The notes under the pieces are model-generated. The model ran no database searches, was not told the origin of the DNA, and worked only from the letters and a program-made list of their open reading frames with translations. Made by a program: the position numbers and the translations under genes. From positions 24,842 through 88,841 of the forward strand of contig NZ_BAUA01000153.1 in the NCBI RefSeq assembly GCF_000710915.1: a stretch of 64,000 nt of DNA, given 5' to 3'. The DNA is from Nocardia brasiliensis IFM 10847. GTDB taxonomy: Bacteria; Actinomycetota; Actinomycetes; Mycobacteriales; Mycobacteriaceae. Below are positions 8,391 to 16,520 of this stretch, one piece after another (position 1 is the first letter of the stretch; every line of letters starts with the position of its first letter).

Positions 8391-9326
8391 TCACGGGTCG
8401 AACTCCCCCGGGTAGCCGAAATACCGCACCGTCGGCGCGTGGTCGCCGCGACCGATGGCTTTCGCCAGTATCCGGCTCGGCCCCACCTCTACCAACCGCG
8501 TACAACCGAGGCGCGCGAGCGTCGCGAGCACGGCGGTCCAGCGCACCGGCGCGGTCAGCTGGCGTTCGGCCAGCACCCGCCAGCGCGCGGCGCTGTACAG
8601 CCCGGCATCGGCGTTCGCGACGACCGCCACGCCGGTCCGCTCGAATTCCGCCGTCGCCAAAGCCCGCCGCAGCAGCGGTACCGCAGGCCGCATGAGCGGG
8701 GTGTGGAACGCACCGCCGACCGGTATCCGCACCACTTTCAGCCGCGCCAGTTTCGCCTCCTGGGCCACCGCGTCGACACCCTCAGCAGTACCGGACACCA
8801 CGACCTGACGCGGCCCGTTCAGATTGGCCACCCAGACCCGCGCGCCACCGGCCCGCGCCGCGGCGGCGAACGCCTCGACCACTTCGCTGCTCGCGCCGAG
8901 GATCGCGGCCATCGTGCCGGGACACCGCAACGTCGCGGTGCGCATCGCCGCACCCCGCGCGGCCACGAGTTTCGTACCGGTCTCGGGTGTCAGCGCCCCC
9001 GCCGCCACCAGTGCGGTGTACTCCCCCAGGCTGTGTCCGGCGCAGGCGTGGATCGGACCGATCGAGCGATGCTCGATCAGATAGTCCAGCGCCAGCAACG
9101 ACATGGTGAAGATCGCGAGTTGCGCCGAATCCGTTCTGCGCAACTCCGATTCGCCGGTGCGCAGGAGCAACTCGGCGACATCGCGCCCGGTCCAGCCGGA
9201 GACCTCGTCGACGATCCGCCACTGCGCGGTGTCGCGCCATCGCTCGCCCATCGCCGGACGTTGCGCACCCTGGCCGGGAAAGATCAGGGCGCAGCGCTGC
9301 GGCCCGGCGGGCCGTATATCGAGCAC
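8391..9326 (-). CDS. Acyl-CoA:ACP acyltransferase (FabD-like)
   Basis: This 311-residue protein is a stand-alone malonyl/acyl transferase. It shows the N-terminal FPGQGAQ, the nucleophile elbow GHSLGEYTAL with Ser99, and the specificity/catalytic region GGAFHTPLM that includes the catalytic His. GTG at 9326 gives a normal FabD N-terminus. In a cluster of discrete ketosynthases and an ACP, it would load extender units, probably malonyl, onto the ACP. It is the only core gene of the cluster on the minus strand, divergent from the main operon, and shares a 160-base promoter region with the AfsA-family gene. Starter-unit loading is an alternative role. Confidence 0.9.
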   Translation of the reverse strand: MLDIRPAGPQRCALIFPGQGAQRPAMGERWRDTAQWRIVDEVSGWTGRDVAELLLRTGESELRRTDSAQLAIFTMSLLALDYLIEHRSIGPIHACAGHSLGEYTALVAAGALTPETGTKLVAARGAAMRTATLRCPGTMAAILGASSEVVEAFAAAARAGGARVWVANLNGPRQVVVSGTAEGVDAVAQEAKLARLKVVRIPVGGAFHTPLMRPAVPLLRRALATAEFERTGVAVVANADAGLYSAARWRVLAERQLTAPVRWTAVLATLARLGCTRLVEVGPSRILAKAIGRGDHAPTVRYFGYPGEFDP

Positions 9327-9486
9327 GGGACGAGCGTAACGCCCGCTGCGGCAGCGGTATTCGGTCAGACGTTGAGCGCGGTTCACCGAACGCACGATGA
9401 TTCGCACCGGCCGGCGTCGATACGCTCCCGGTAGCCGGGCCCCGCGGCCGCGTCGGCACCGGCCCGCTGCTCGACGAGAGGCAACC
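9327..9486. promoter_or_regulatory. Divergent promoter region of the cluster
   Basis: These 160 bases separate the acyltransferase gene (minus) from the AfsA-family gene (plus), so they must hold two divergent promoters, one of them for the long biosynthetic operon. I could not find a convincing palindromic operator for a butyrolactone receptor by eye. A GAGAGG purine run before 9487 is the ribosome-binding site of the AfsA-family gene. Confidence 0.4.
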
Positions 9487-10503
9487 GTGGACACGACCGC
9501 AACGACAACTCGTCCTTCGTCCGATGGCAGCCGAAACGCACTGTCGGAGTTACGCTTCGAACAGACCGTGCCGCGTTCGCTGGTACACCGCAGCGCCGTC
9601 AACGAAGTGTTGCTCACCGACGCCGCGGTGCTCGGCAAGCGCGAATGGGCGGTGGCCGCGATGCTGCCGCGCAGCCACGTGCTGTTCAACGACGGCGGCA
9701 ATCCGGACTACCTGGATCCGATCGCGATCATGGAGGTCACCCGGCAGGTGACCGAGTACGTGGCGCACGCGTTCGTCCAGGTGCCGGACAATCAGTTCCT
9801 GGTCTTCCGCGATATGCGGATCGAGGTCTTCGCGCCCGAGTTCCTGCGCGCCGCGCCCGCGCCCGCTCGGGTGGTGACCATCGTCAACGCCCGTACCTCC
9901 GAGCGGCTCGCGCAGCACCCCGTGACGATCATCGTCGACGGCAACGAGTGCGCCAGGGCCGGCGGCCGATGGCTGCCGTTGCCTCAGCACTACTACGACT
10001 ACACCCGGGAGAAGGCCCGCAAGAAGACGCTCGCGCGCGGACCCGAACTCGCGCGGCCCGTCGACCCCGCCGCGATGCTCGCACCGCGGCGGGTCGGCCG
10101 GGAGCACCCGAAGAACGTCCTGCTCGCGCACGGCTCGACGACCACGGCGGGCGGCATGTCCTTCCGGCTGGCCTTCGATCCGGCGCACCCGTTCTTCTTC
10201 GACCATCCGATGGACCACGTGCCCGGCATGTTGCTGCTGGAGGCCGCCCGCCAGGCGGCCCTGGCGACCCTGGCCGAGCACCGGGGCGTGCTGCCGCAGC
10301 GCTGTCTGCTCGTCGGGTGCGAGGTCGACTTCGGCAACTTCTGCGAGCCCGACCTGGTCACGCACTGCACGGCTGCGATCGACGAAACATATTCCGGCGC
10401 TGCCGGTTTCCCACGGCGGCGGGTGCGCGTCGGCTTCCAGCAGGCGGGCGCGGCGCTCGGCGCCGTCACCCTCGACCTGCTCGACGAAACCGGTTCGGGC
10501 TGA
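9487..10503 (+). CDS. AfsA-family protein (A-factor/butenolide synthase-like)
   Basis: This 338-residue protein consists of two hotdog AfsA repeats, roughly residues 30-170 and 200-330. Family hallmarks include VPRSLVHRSAVNEVLLTDA at the N-terminus, DPIAIMEVTRQVTEYVAHAF in repeat one, and DHPMDHVPGMLLLEAARQA in repeat two. AfsA/ScbA enzymes condense a beta-ketoacyl-ACP with dihydroxyacetone phosphate to make butyrolactone signals, and some related domains off-load polyketides as butenolides. No butyrolactone receptor gene lies in the window. As the first gene of the biosynthetic operon, it may act in product assembly instead of signalling. Start GTG 9487 follows a GAGAGG. Confidence 0.88.
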   Translation: MDTTATTTRPSSDGSRNALSELRFEQTVPRSLVHRSAVNEVLLTDAAVLGKREWAVAAMLPRSHVLFNDGGNPDYLDPIAIMEVTRQVTEYVAHAFVQVPDNQFLVFRDMRIEVFAPEFLRAAPAPARVVTIVNARTSERLAQHPVTIIVDGNECARAGGRWLPLPQHYYDYTREKARKKTLARGPELARPVDPAAMLAPRRVGREHPKNVLLAHGSTTTAGGMSFRLAFDPAHPFFFDHPMDHVPGMLLLEAARQAALATLAEHRGVLPQRCLLVGCEVDFGNFCEPDLVTHCTAAIDETYSGAAGFPRRRVRVGFQQAGAALGAVTLDLLDETGSG

Positions 10504-10516
10504 AGGGGGCACGAAC

Positions 10517-11833
10517 GTGACGACACCGGAACGAGTCGCGGTGGTGGGGTCCGGTGTCTCCGGGGTCTCCGCCGCGCTGGCGTTGCACCGGGCCGGCTGC
10601 GCGGTGGAGATCTTCGAACTGGAGGATCGGGTCGGCGGCCGCGTCGGCGCGGCCGAACTGGACGGACGCGCAGTGTTGCTGGGTGGCAAGAACATCGGGC
10701 GCCGCTACACCCGGCTGCGGGCGATGCTCGAGCTGCTGGGCGGTACCGGATACGAGCCGTTCGGCATCAACACGGCGCGCATCGTCGCGGGCAAGCTGGT
10801 GCCGCTCGACAGCGCGAACCGGACCGCGACCATGACTGCCATTGCGCGCATGTGCGATTGGCGCGACCTGGGCAAGCTCGACGGGCTCGCCAGGAGGGTC
10901 CGCGCGACGGACTCGGCCCGCTTTCTCGGCTCCGAGCTCGCCGCGAAGCTGGCACGCCGGGACGATCGGCCGCTGTCGGCACATTTCGGCCGCGATACCA
11001 CCGCCAACTTCCTCCGTCCGATCACCGTGCGGATGAACGGCGCCGAGCCAGAGGAGAGCTACCTCGGCAATTTCGGTGTCAACATGGGCATGCTGCTCGA
11101 CCGCTTCGACCAGCCGACCACCGGACTTGCCACACTCCTGGCGCGCATCGAGGCGTGCGCCGAGATCCGATACCGCACCACAGTCACCCGCATCACGCGG
11201 GGCGAGGGCCGGATATACGTCGAGGCGATCGATGCCTACGGCCGATCCAGCCGGACGCGATATGACGCCGTCGCGGTGTGCACGCCCGCCTACGCGGCGG
11301 CGCCGTTGCTGGCCGCGCTCTCGGAAACGGCGGCGGGACTGCTGCGTTCGGTCCGGTACTGCCCGGCCACCGTCGCGGTGGTGGGCTATGCGCACGACGT
11401 CTTCGCCGCCGATGTGCGCGCGCTCGCACTGGACGACCAGCCGTGCAGCAATGTCGGCAGCTACGGCAAAGAGACGAGAAACGTTGTCCGGTACACCTTC
11501 TCGGGCAGGCACGGCCGCCTGAGCGAACCCACCGAGGCCGAGGTGCTCGAGCTGGTCACCGAGACCGAACAGCGCCTGCGCGCCCACCTCGGCACGGTGC
11601 CGCAGCCCAGAACCGCGGCGGCCATCCGGCATTGGCCGCGCGCGTACTGTGCCTACCTGCCGCACTACGACACCTTCCTCGCCGCTCTCGCCACCGCGGT
11701 CGCACCGCTCAGCGGGATCGCCCTGGCCGGTGACTATCTGCTCGGCACCTCGCTCGAAGCCTGCTGCCGTTCCGGCGAGAACGCGGCCGCGGCACTGCTC
11801 GCGGCGCCGCTGCCGCAGGGAGCGCACAGGTGA
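10517..11833 (+). CDS. FAD-dependent amine oxidase / desaturase-like flavoprotein
   Basis: This 438-residue protein has the Rossmann motif VAVVGSGVSGVSAALAL and the follow-on EDRVGGRV of the amine oxidase, protoporphyrinogen oxidase and carotenoid desaturase superfamily. The C-terminal FAD-binding segment is GIALAGDYLLGTSLEAC with a downstream SGENAA. Members oxidise amines or dehydrogenate hydrocarbons. Here the substrate is probably an ACP- or CoA-bound chain or the released product. It starts with GTG at 10517, fourteen bases after the AfsA-family gene, and its stop overlaps the next monooxygenase gene by four bases. Confidence 0.85.
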   Translation: MTTPERVAVVGSGVSGVSAALALHRAGCAVEIFELEDRVGGRVGAAELDGRAVLLGGKNIGRRYTRLRAMLELLGGTGYEPFGINTARIVAGKLVPLDSANRTATMTAIARMCDWRDLGKLDGLARRVRATDSARFLGSELAAKLARRDDRPLSAHFGRDTTANFLRPITVRMNGAEPEESYLGNFGVNMGMLLDRFDQPTTGLATLLARIEACAEIRYRTTVTRITRGEGRIYVEAIDAYGRSSRTRYDAVAVCTPAYAAAPLLAALSETAAGLLRSVRYCPATVAVVGYAHDVFAADVRALALDDQPCSNVGSYGKETRNVVRYTFSGRHGRLSEPTEAEVLELVTETEQRLRAHLGTVPQPRTAAAIRHWPRAYCAYLPHYDTFLAALATAVAPLSGIALAGDYLLGTSLEACCRSGENAAAALLAAPLPQGAHR

Positions 11834-12951
11834 GAATCCTGATCGTCGGCGGCGGCATCGCCGGGCTCACCCTGGCCGCACGGCTACGCCAGCGTGGAGT
11901 CCGCCCCACCGTGATCGACACGATCAGCAGTTACGACAGCCACGGTTCCGCGATCACCCTGTGGCCGGCGGGCAGCCGGGTACTGCGTGACCTCGGCCTG
12001 TGGAACTCCTTCATCCACACCAGCGCGCCACTGCGGCGCTATGTCGTGCACGACCGCGACGGCGCCGTGCTGCGCACCTTCGATCTCGAACGATTGGGCG
12101 CGCGAACGGGTTTGCCGCGGGCCACCCCGCGCGCCGAATTGCTCGCCATCCTCGAATCCGCCAACGGTGGCACGCCGGTCGACCTGGAGACCGAGGTTGC
12201 CAGGATGCGCCAGATCGGTTCGACCGTGCGGGTGCGCTTCGCCGACGGGCGCGAGCGCGATTTCGATCTCGTCGTCGGCGCCGACGGCATCCGCTCGCGC
12301 ACCAGGCAGCAGGCGCAATTGCACACTGCCGAACGCCGCTTCGGCTGGCGCATCTGGTGCTGGTGGGCCCGACGCGGCAGTACGCCGCCGGGCGAGCTGC
12401 ACGAGACCTGGGGCCTGCGGCGCATCGTGGCGGCGTACCCGACCCAGGACCGGGTGGCCTGTTTCGTGGCGATTTCGGGTGCGTTCGACGGCACGGACCC
12501 GCATCGCTGGCCGCCGAGCGAGCGCCGCCGCATCGACGACTGCGTGATCCTGCGGACGTTACGCGACGCCGACCGGGTCGAATGCCTGGACCTGGTGGAA
12601 GTCACCGTCCCCCAGTGGGTTCGGGGACGCGTCGTACTGCTCGGCGACGCCGCGGCCGGTCTGGTGCCGACGACCGGTATCGGAGCGTCGCTGGCGATGG
12701 AATCGGCGGCGGTACTCGACGACGAACTGGTGCGCGTCGGCACCGCCGACATCGATATCGCCCTCACCAGATTCGCGCGCCGCCGCATGCCCCGGGTGGA
12801 CGCCGAACAGCACCGCGCCCGGGTGGTCGGCGACGTAATGATGCTCGAATCCCCTATCGCGCGGCACTTCCGGGACCTCGGGTTGCGCTATTTCCCGACG
12901 TCCGTGCTGTGCCGCGAGCTCGACCGCTGGAACCGAGGGAGAACACCATGA
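11830..12951 (+). CDS. FAD-dependent monooxygenase (PHBH-like), second paralogue
   Basis: This 373-residue enzyme shares the domain order and odd details of the monooxygenase at 7202: VGGGIAGLTLAARL at the N-terminus, the ITLWP run, the DG motif VVGADGIRSRTRQQ, and the GD motif LLGDAAAGLVPTTGIGASLA. The two are probably the result of duplication and may oxidise successive positions. It begins with GTG at 11830 overlapping the preceding flavoprotein gene (GTGA) and ends in an ATGA overlap with the SRPBCC gene, so it sits firmly in the operon. Confidence 0.88.
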   Translation: MRILIVGGGIAGLTLAARLRQRGVRPTVIDTISSYDSHGSAITLWPAGSRVLRDLGLWNSFIHTSAPLRRYVVHDRDGAVLRTFDLERLGARTGLPRATPRAELLAILESANGGTPVDLETEVARMRQIGSTVRVRFADGRERDFDLVVGADGIRSRTRQQAQLHTAERRFGWRIWCWWARRGSTPPGELHETWGLRRIVAAYPTQDRVACFVAISGAFDGTDPHRWPPSERRRIDDCVILRTLRDADRVECLDLVEVTVPQWVRGRVVLLGDAAAGLVPTTGIGASLAMESAAVLDDELVRVGTADIDIALTRFARRRMPRVDAEQHRARVVGDVMMLESPIARHFRDLGLRYFPTSVLCRELDRWNRGRTP

Positions 12952-13568
12952 CCACCCCGCTCGACGACATTCCCGGCCTGTTCCGATGCGAGACGGTCTC
13001 GCGCACCGATGCCACCGCCGAATTGCTGGCGTTGACCAAACGACTGCGCAACGGCCCGCTCGACCAGGACGTGTACACCGTGCATCAGCACGTCGATTGC
13101 CCGCCCGAAGCGCTCTACGACTACCTGCTCGATATTCGCAGCGTGGAGGAATTCACCTACAGCATGCGCAATTTCCGCCCCGCGGGCGGCACCGGGCGCT
13201 ACGTCGGGGAGGACGCCACCGATCCCGGCACGAAGATCCACCTGCGCATCAGCGGTAATCGGGAGGTCGGCACCGTCGACTACGAGTCGGCGTTCGATCA
13301 GGGCGACGATCTGTGGATGGTGTTCTGCGGTCGCGTATTGTCCGCGCACCGGGTGCAGCGGCGCAGCGGCGCCCTGGTGTCGTGGACGATCTGGCGGCAT
13401 CCGTATTACGACCGAAACCCGTATCCGCACCTGTCCCCGCGCCGCGGCCGGGTCTGGCCCGGGTCGATGTGGCCGCTGTTCCACGCCTGTGATGTGCTCG
13501 AACTGCGCAATATGCAGCAGATTCTCGAACATCGGCTGCGCTGCGCCGTGCGGGGTACCGCGCGATGA
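12948..13568 (+). CDS. SRPBCC-fold protein (polyketide cyclase-like)
   Basis: This 206-residue protein has the features of the SRPBCC/START-like fold: an N-terminal strand-helix segment (VYTVHQHVDCPPEALYDYLL), a middle beta sheet and a long C-terminal helix. Relatives include polyketide cyclases and aromatases as well as lipid-binding proteins. In this operon it could guide cyclisation or bind the lipid-like intermediate. I chose ATG 12948 because of the ATGA overlap with the monooxygenase stop; the open frame continues upstream only as an antisense artefact of GC bias. The catalytic role is inferred, not shown. Confidence 0.7.
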   Translation: MTTPLDDIPGLFRCETVSRTDATAELLALTKRLRNGPLDQDVYTVHQHVDCPPEALYDYLLDIRSVEEFTYSMRNFRPAGGTGRYVGEDATDPGTKIHLRISGNREVGTVDYESAFDQGDDLWMVFCGRVLSAHRVQRRSGALVSWTIWRHPYYDRNPYPHLSPRRGRVWPGSMWPLFHACDVLELRNMQQILEHRLRCAVRGTAR

Positions 13569-14341
13569 CCGATATCTACGGTGTCGCGGCGGAGTTCTAC
13601 GATATCGCCGGTCGCCCGTACTGGAAGTCGCGCACCGCCGCTTTGGTGGCCGCGATGTCGCCTGCCGCACAGTCTGGTTCGCCCATCGTGGACGTGGGCG
13701 CGGGCACCGGGCTGGTCGTCGAGATCCTCGGCGCGGCGGTGCCCGGCGTCCCGATCCTCGCGATCGAGCCCTCACCCACCATGCGCGCGGCGCTCGCGAG
13801 CCGCGTACTCGCGGATCCGGCACTGGCCCGGCGGGTGACCATCGCGGCGACCACGCTCGAGAACGCTTCTCTGCCAGAGCGATTCGGCGGCTTGGTGGCC
13901 TGCGGCGTGCTCGGCTACTTTTCGTCCGCGGACCGGCGGCGGTTGTGGCGGCTGCTCGCCGAGCGACTCGCCCCGGACTGTCACGCGGTCGTGGACGCCG
14001 CGCCGTTTCCCGCCGATCGCGCGGTGCGGCCGATCCTGGTCGGCGTCGCGCGCGTCGGCCGGTGCCGACACGAACTGTGGATCGGATCGCGCCCCGCTGG
14101 CAAGCCTGGACGGATCGAACTGACCACGCTCTGCCGGGTGACACAGGACGGGCGAACGGTGCGGGAGTCGGCGAGCACGCAGCAGTGGTGGGCCGTCGAC
14201 ATGCGCACGATCATCGCCGAGACCACCGCCGCCGGACTCGAATGTCGCCGGGCGGGTTGGGATCTCGCGATCCTGCGGACGATCCCGGCACCGGCCCTCG
14301 ATGGTATGCGGAGCGCTACCGCGGACTCCATCGAGCGTTGA
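13565..14341 (+). CDS. Class I SAM-dependent methyltransferase
   Basis: This 258-residue protein contains the SAM-binding motif I (PIVDVGAGTGLVVEILG), an acidic end to strand two (LAIEPSPTMRAAL) and a strand-four region (LVACGVLGYF). Its N-terminal YGVAAEFYDI is typical of small-molecule O-, N- or C-methyltransferases. The ATG overlaps the SRPBCC stop by four bases. It probably methylates the cluster product; nothing in the sequence shows the acceptor atom. A 94-base gap to the following aminotransferase gene, with a good ribosome-binding site, could hold a secondary promoter. Confidence 0.85.
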   Translation: MTDIYGVAAEFYDIAGRPYWKSRTAALVAAMSPAAQSGSPIVDVGAGTGLVVEILGAAVPGVPILAIEPSPTMRAALASRVLADPALARRVTIAATTLENASLPERFGGLVACGVLGYFSSADRRRLWRLLAERLAPDCHAVVDAAPFPADRAVRPILVGVARVGRCRHELWIGSRPAGKPGRIELTTLCRVTQDGRTVRESASTQQWWAVDMRTIIAETTAAGLECRRAGWDLAILRTIPAPALDGMRSATADSIER

Positions 14342-14435
14342 GTCAGGTGTGATCGATCGGCCGAGGAAACACAGCCGTACCCAAGGCTATCGTCAATGCA
14401 CTCGGCCGGATCGCACCCAGCACACAAGGAGTGTC

Positions 14436-15803
14436 ATGCCGAATCAGATTGCCTCGGAGCCGGATTCGACGTTCTGGCACGGATTCACCAATATGCGCGG
14501 CTTTCGCAGGCGCGGCATCAGCATCGCCGCCGCGGACGGCGTGTGGGTGGTGGACACCGAGGGCAAAAGATATCTCAACGCATTCGGCGGTCTGTGCAAT
14601 CTGAGTCTCGGCGGCGCGCATCCGGAGATCATCGACGCCATCCGCGAGCAGGCGGGCAAGCTGCTCTACTTCCCGATCGAACGCGCCACCCATCAGGCGG
14701 CCGACGACTACGCTCGTCGCCTGGCCGCGGTGACGCCGGAGGGACTCAACACCGTCTTCTACGCCTCCACCGGGTCCGAGGCCAACGAAACCGTGCTGAA
14801 AATGATGCGCCAGTATCAGCGGCTCCGCTTCGGCGACGACACCACCAAACTGGGTGTGATCGCCTTGGATCGGGCGTATCACGGCGTCACCTACGGCGCG
14901 TTGAGCGCCACCGGATCCGCGTTCCGCCGCTTCCGCAAGCAATTCGAGCCGTTGACTCCCGGCTTCCATCACGCACCCTCGCCATACGCCTACCGCTGTG
15001 CATCCGGTTGCGCCGGAACGTGCACGCTCGCGTGCGCGGACACGATCGAGACGATGATCGAGCGGCTGGGTGCGCACAACATCGCGGGCGTGCTCGTCGA
15101 GCCGGCGCTGGGCGTCGGCGGCGCGATCGTGCCGACCCGCGAATACCACGAGCGGTTGCGCGAGATCTGTGATCGCAACGACCTGCTGCTCGCCTACGAC
15201 GAGGTGATCACCGGATTCGGCAGGCTCGGCGAGTGGTTCGGCGCCGACTACTTCGGGGTGCGGCCGGACTTCATGGCACTGTCCAAGGGCATCAACAGCG
15301 GCTACCTGCCGTTCGGGGCGGTCGTCGTGCGCGACGTCGTCTACCGCGAATTCCTCTCCACCGTAGACGGTTTCATCGCGACGGGAAGCACCACCAACGG
15401 CAATCCGCTGTGCTGCGCGTCCGCACTGGCGACCCTGGACATCATGCAGCGCGACGGGATCGTCGATCAGGTGCGCCAGACCGGTAAGTACTTGTTCGAC
15501 AAGTTCGAGAACCTGCGCGAGCACACCATCGTCGGCGATATCCGCGGCGCCGGGCTGCTGATGGGTATCGAGCTGGTCAAGGACCGCGCGACCAAAGAGC
15601 CCATCCCGCAACAGCAATGGCAGGTGATCGAGGATCGGCTCGCCCTGAGCGGGCTGATCATCGGCAGCCAGGGCGCGGAGGGCCTCGGCGGCACCATCGG
15701 CATCGTGCCGCCGCTCACCATCACGACCGACGAGGTCGACGAACTCTATCGCCGCCTCGACGGCGTGCTCGCCCGCTACGCCCGGCTCACCGCCAAGGGC
15801 TGA
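14436..15803 (+). CDS. Class III PLP-dependent aminotransferase
   Basis: This 455-residue protein is a complete class III aminotransferase. It has the NTVFYASTGSEANET phosphate-binding region, AYHGVTYGAL, the cofactor aspartate in LLAYDEVITGFGR, and the PLP lysine in FMALSKGINSGYLP. A cysteine-rich loop (CASGCAGTC and a following C) occurs where many omega-amino acid aminotransferases have one. ATG 14436 follows AAGGAG. It would transfer an amino group to a keto or aldehyde group, either on the polyketide chain or on a precursor. It is separate from the unusual two-domain aminotransferase at the right end of the cluster. Confidence 0.9.
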   Translation: MPNQIASEPDSTFWHGFTNMRGFRRRGISIAAADGVWVVDTEGKRYLNAFGGLCNLSLGGAHPEIIDAIREQAGKLLYFPIERATHQAADDYARRLAAVTPEGLNTVFYASTGSEANETVLKMMRQYQRLRFGDDTTKLGVIALDRAYHGVTYGALSATGSAFRRFRKQFEPLTPGFHHAPSPYAYRCASGCAGTCTLACADTIETMIERLGAHNIAGVLVEPALGVGGAIVPTREYHERLREICDRNDLLLAYDEVITGFGRLGEWFGADYFGVRPDFMALSKGINSGYLPFGAVVVRDVVYREFLSTVDGFIATGSTTNGNPLCCASALATLDIMQRDGIVDQVRQTGKYLFDKFENLREHTIVGDIRGAGLLMGIELVKDRATKEPIPQQQWQVIEDRLALSGLIIGSQGAEGLGGTIGIVPPLTITTDEVDELYRRLDGVLARYARLTAKG

Positions 15804-15857
15804 AATCGGCGCCGCAGACAGAACAACCACATGTACACCGATCCGAGGAGGAACGCC

Positions 15858-16517
15858 GTGGCGTCCATGCTGAGTCCGGACGAACTGTCCGACATCGTGC
15901 GCAACGCGGTCGCGTTGGCACTGGCCGTCGAACTCGACGACGTGACATCGGGCAAACTGCTGATTCCGGAGCTCGGCGCGGAATCGATCGACTTCCTGGA
16001 CATCACGTTCCGGCTAGAGCAGTTCCTGCCGATCTCCGTGCCGCGCGACGATCTGAACGAACAGGCCGAGGACGTGTTCGGCGCGGGCGCCGCGGTCGAC
16101 ACCTTGCGTCGGCTCACCCCGCTCGGCGCGTACCTGGTGCGCGAACGGCTGCTCGGCGTCGATCTCAGCAAGGTCGAGCCCGGCATGCGGGTCGAGGACG
16201 TGGCCGCGCTCTGGACGGTGGAGACCTGGAGCGGTCTGTGCCGGCGGCTGCTGGACACGATCCCGGAGCAGTGCCCGGCCTGCGGCGGCGCCAGGGCCTT
16301 CCGCCGCAACGACGACGGTGAGTTCCGCGCCGAATGTGACAGCTGCGGAGCCGAACTCGTGGCGATCCCCGGAGACGAGCTGAACCAGAACTGGTTCGAG
16401 GAGATCCGCGAGCTCGACGAGGTCGCCCGGCTGGTCGAGCAGAGCCGGGCACAGGCGGCCGCGGCCGAGGCCGCCACCGCACAGTCGGGCGCACCCGCCG
16501 GCGCGATCGCGGAGTGA
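15858..16517 (+). CDS. Acyl carrier protein fused to a C-terminal zinc ribbon
   Basis: The first 80 or so residues form an acyl carrier protein. The phosphopantetheine site is LGAESIDFLDI with Ser43, preceded by helix-one ALAVELDDV. At 219 residues it is far longer than a normal ACP (about 80). The extension has two CxxC pairs, CPACGG at Cys139/Cys142 and CDSCGA at Cys160/Cys163, which look like a zinc ribbon, and ends in an alanine-rich acidic tail. GTG 15858 is picked because GAGGAGG lies eight bases ahead. It lies four bases before the ketosynthase gene. The role of the extension is unknown; docking of partner enzymes is one idea. Confidence 0.85.
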   Translation: MASMLSPDELSDIVRNAVALALAVELDDVTSGKLLIPELGAESIDFLDITFRLEQFLPISVPRDDLNEQAEDVFGAGAAVDTLRRLTPLGAYLVRERLLGVDLSKVEPGMRVEDVAALWTVETWSGLCRRLLDTIPEQCPACGGARAFRRNDDGEFRAECDSCGAELVAIPGDELNQNWFEEIRELDEVARLVEQSRAQAAAAEAATAQSGAPAGAIAE

Positions 16518-16520
16518 GCC

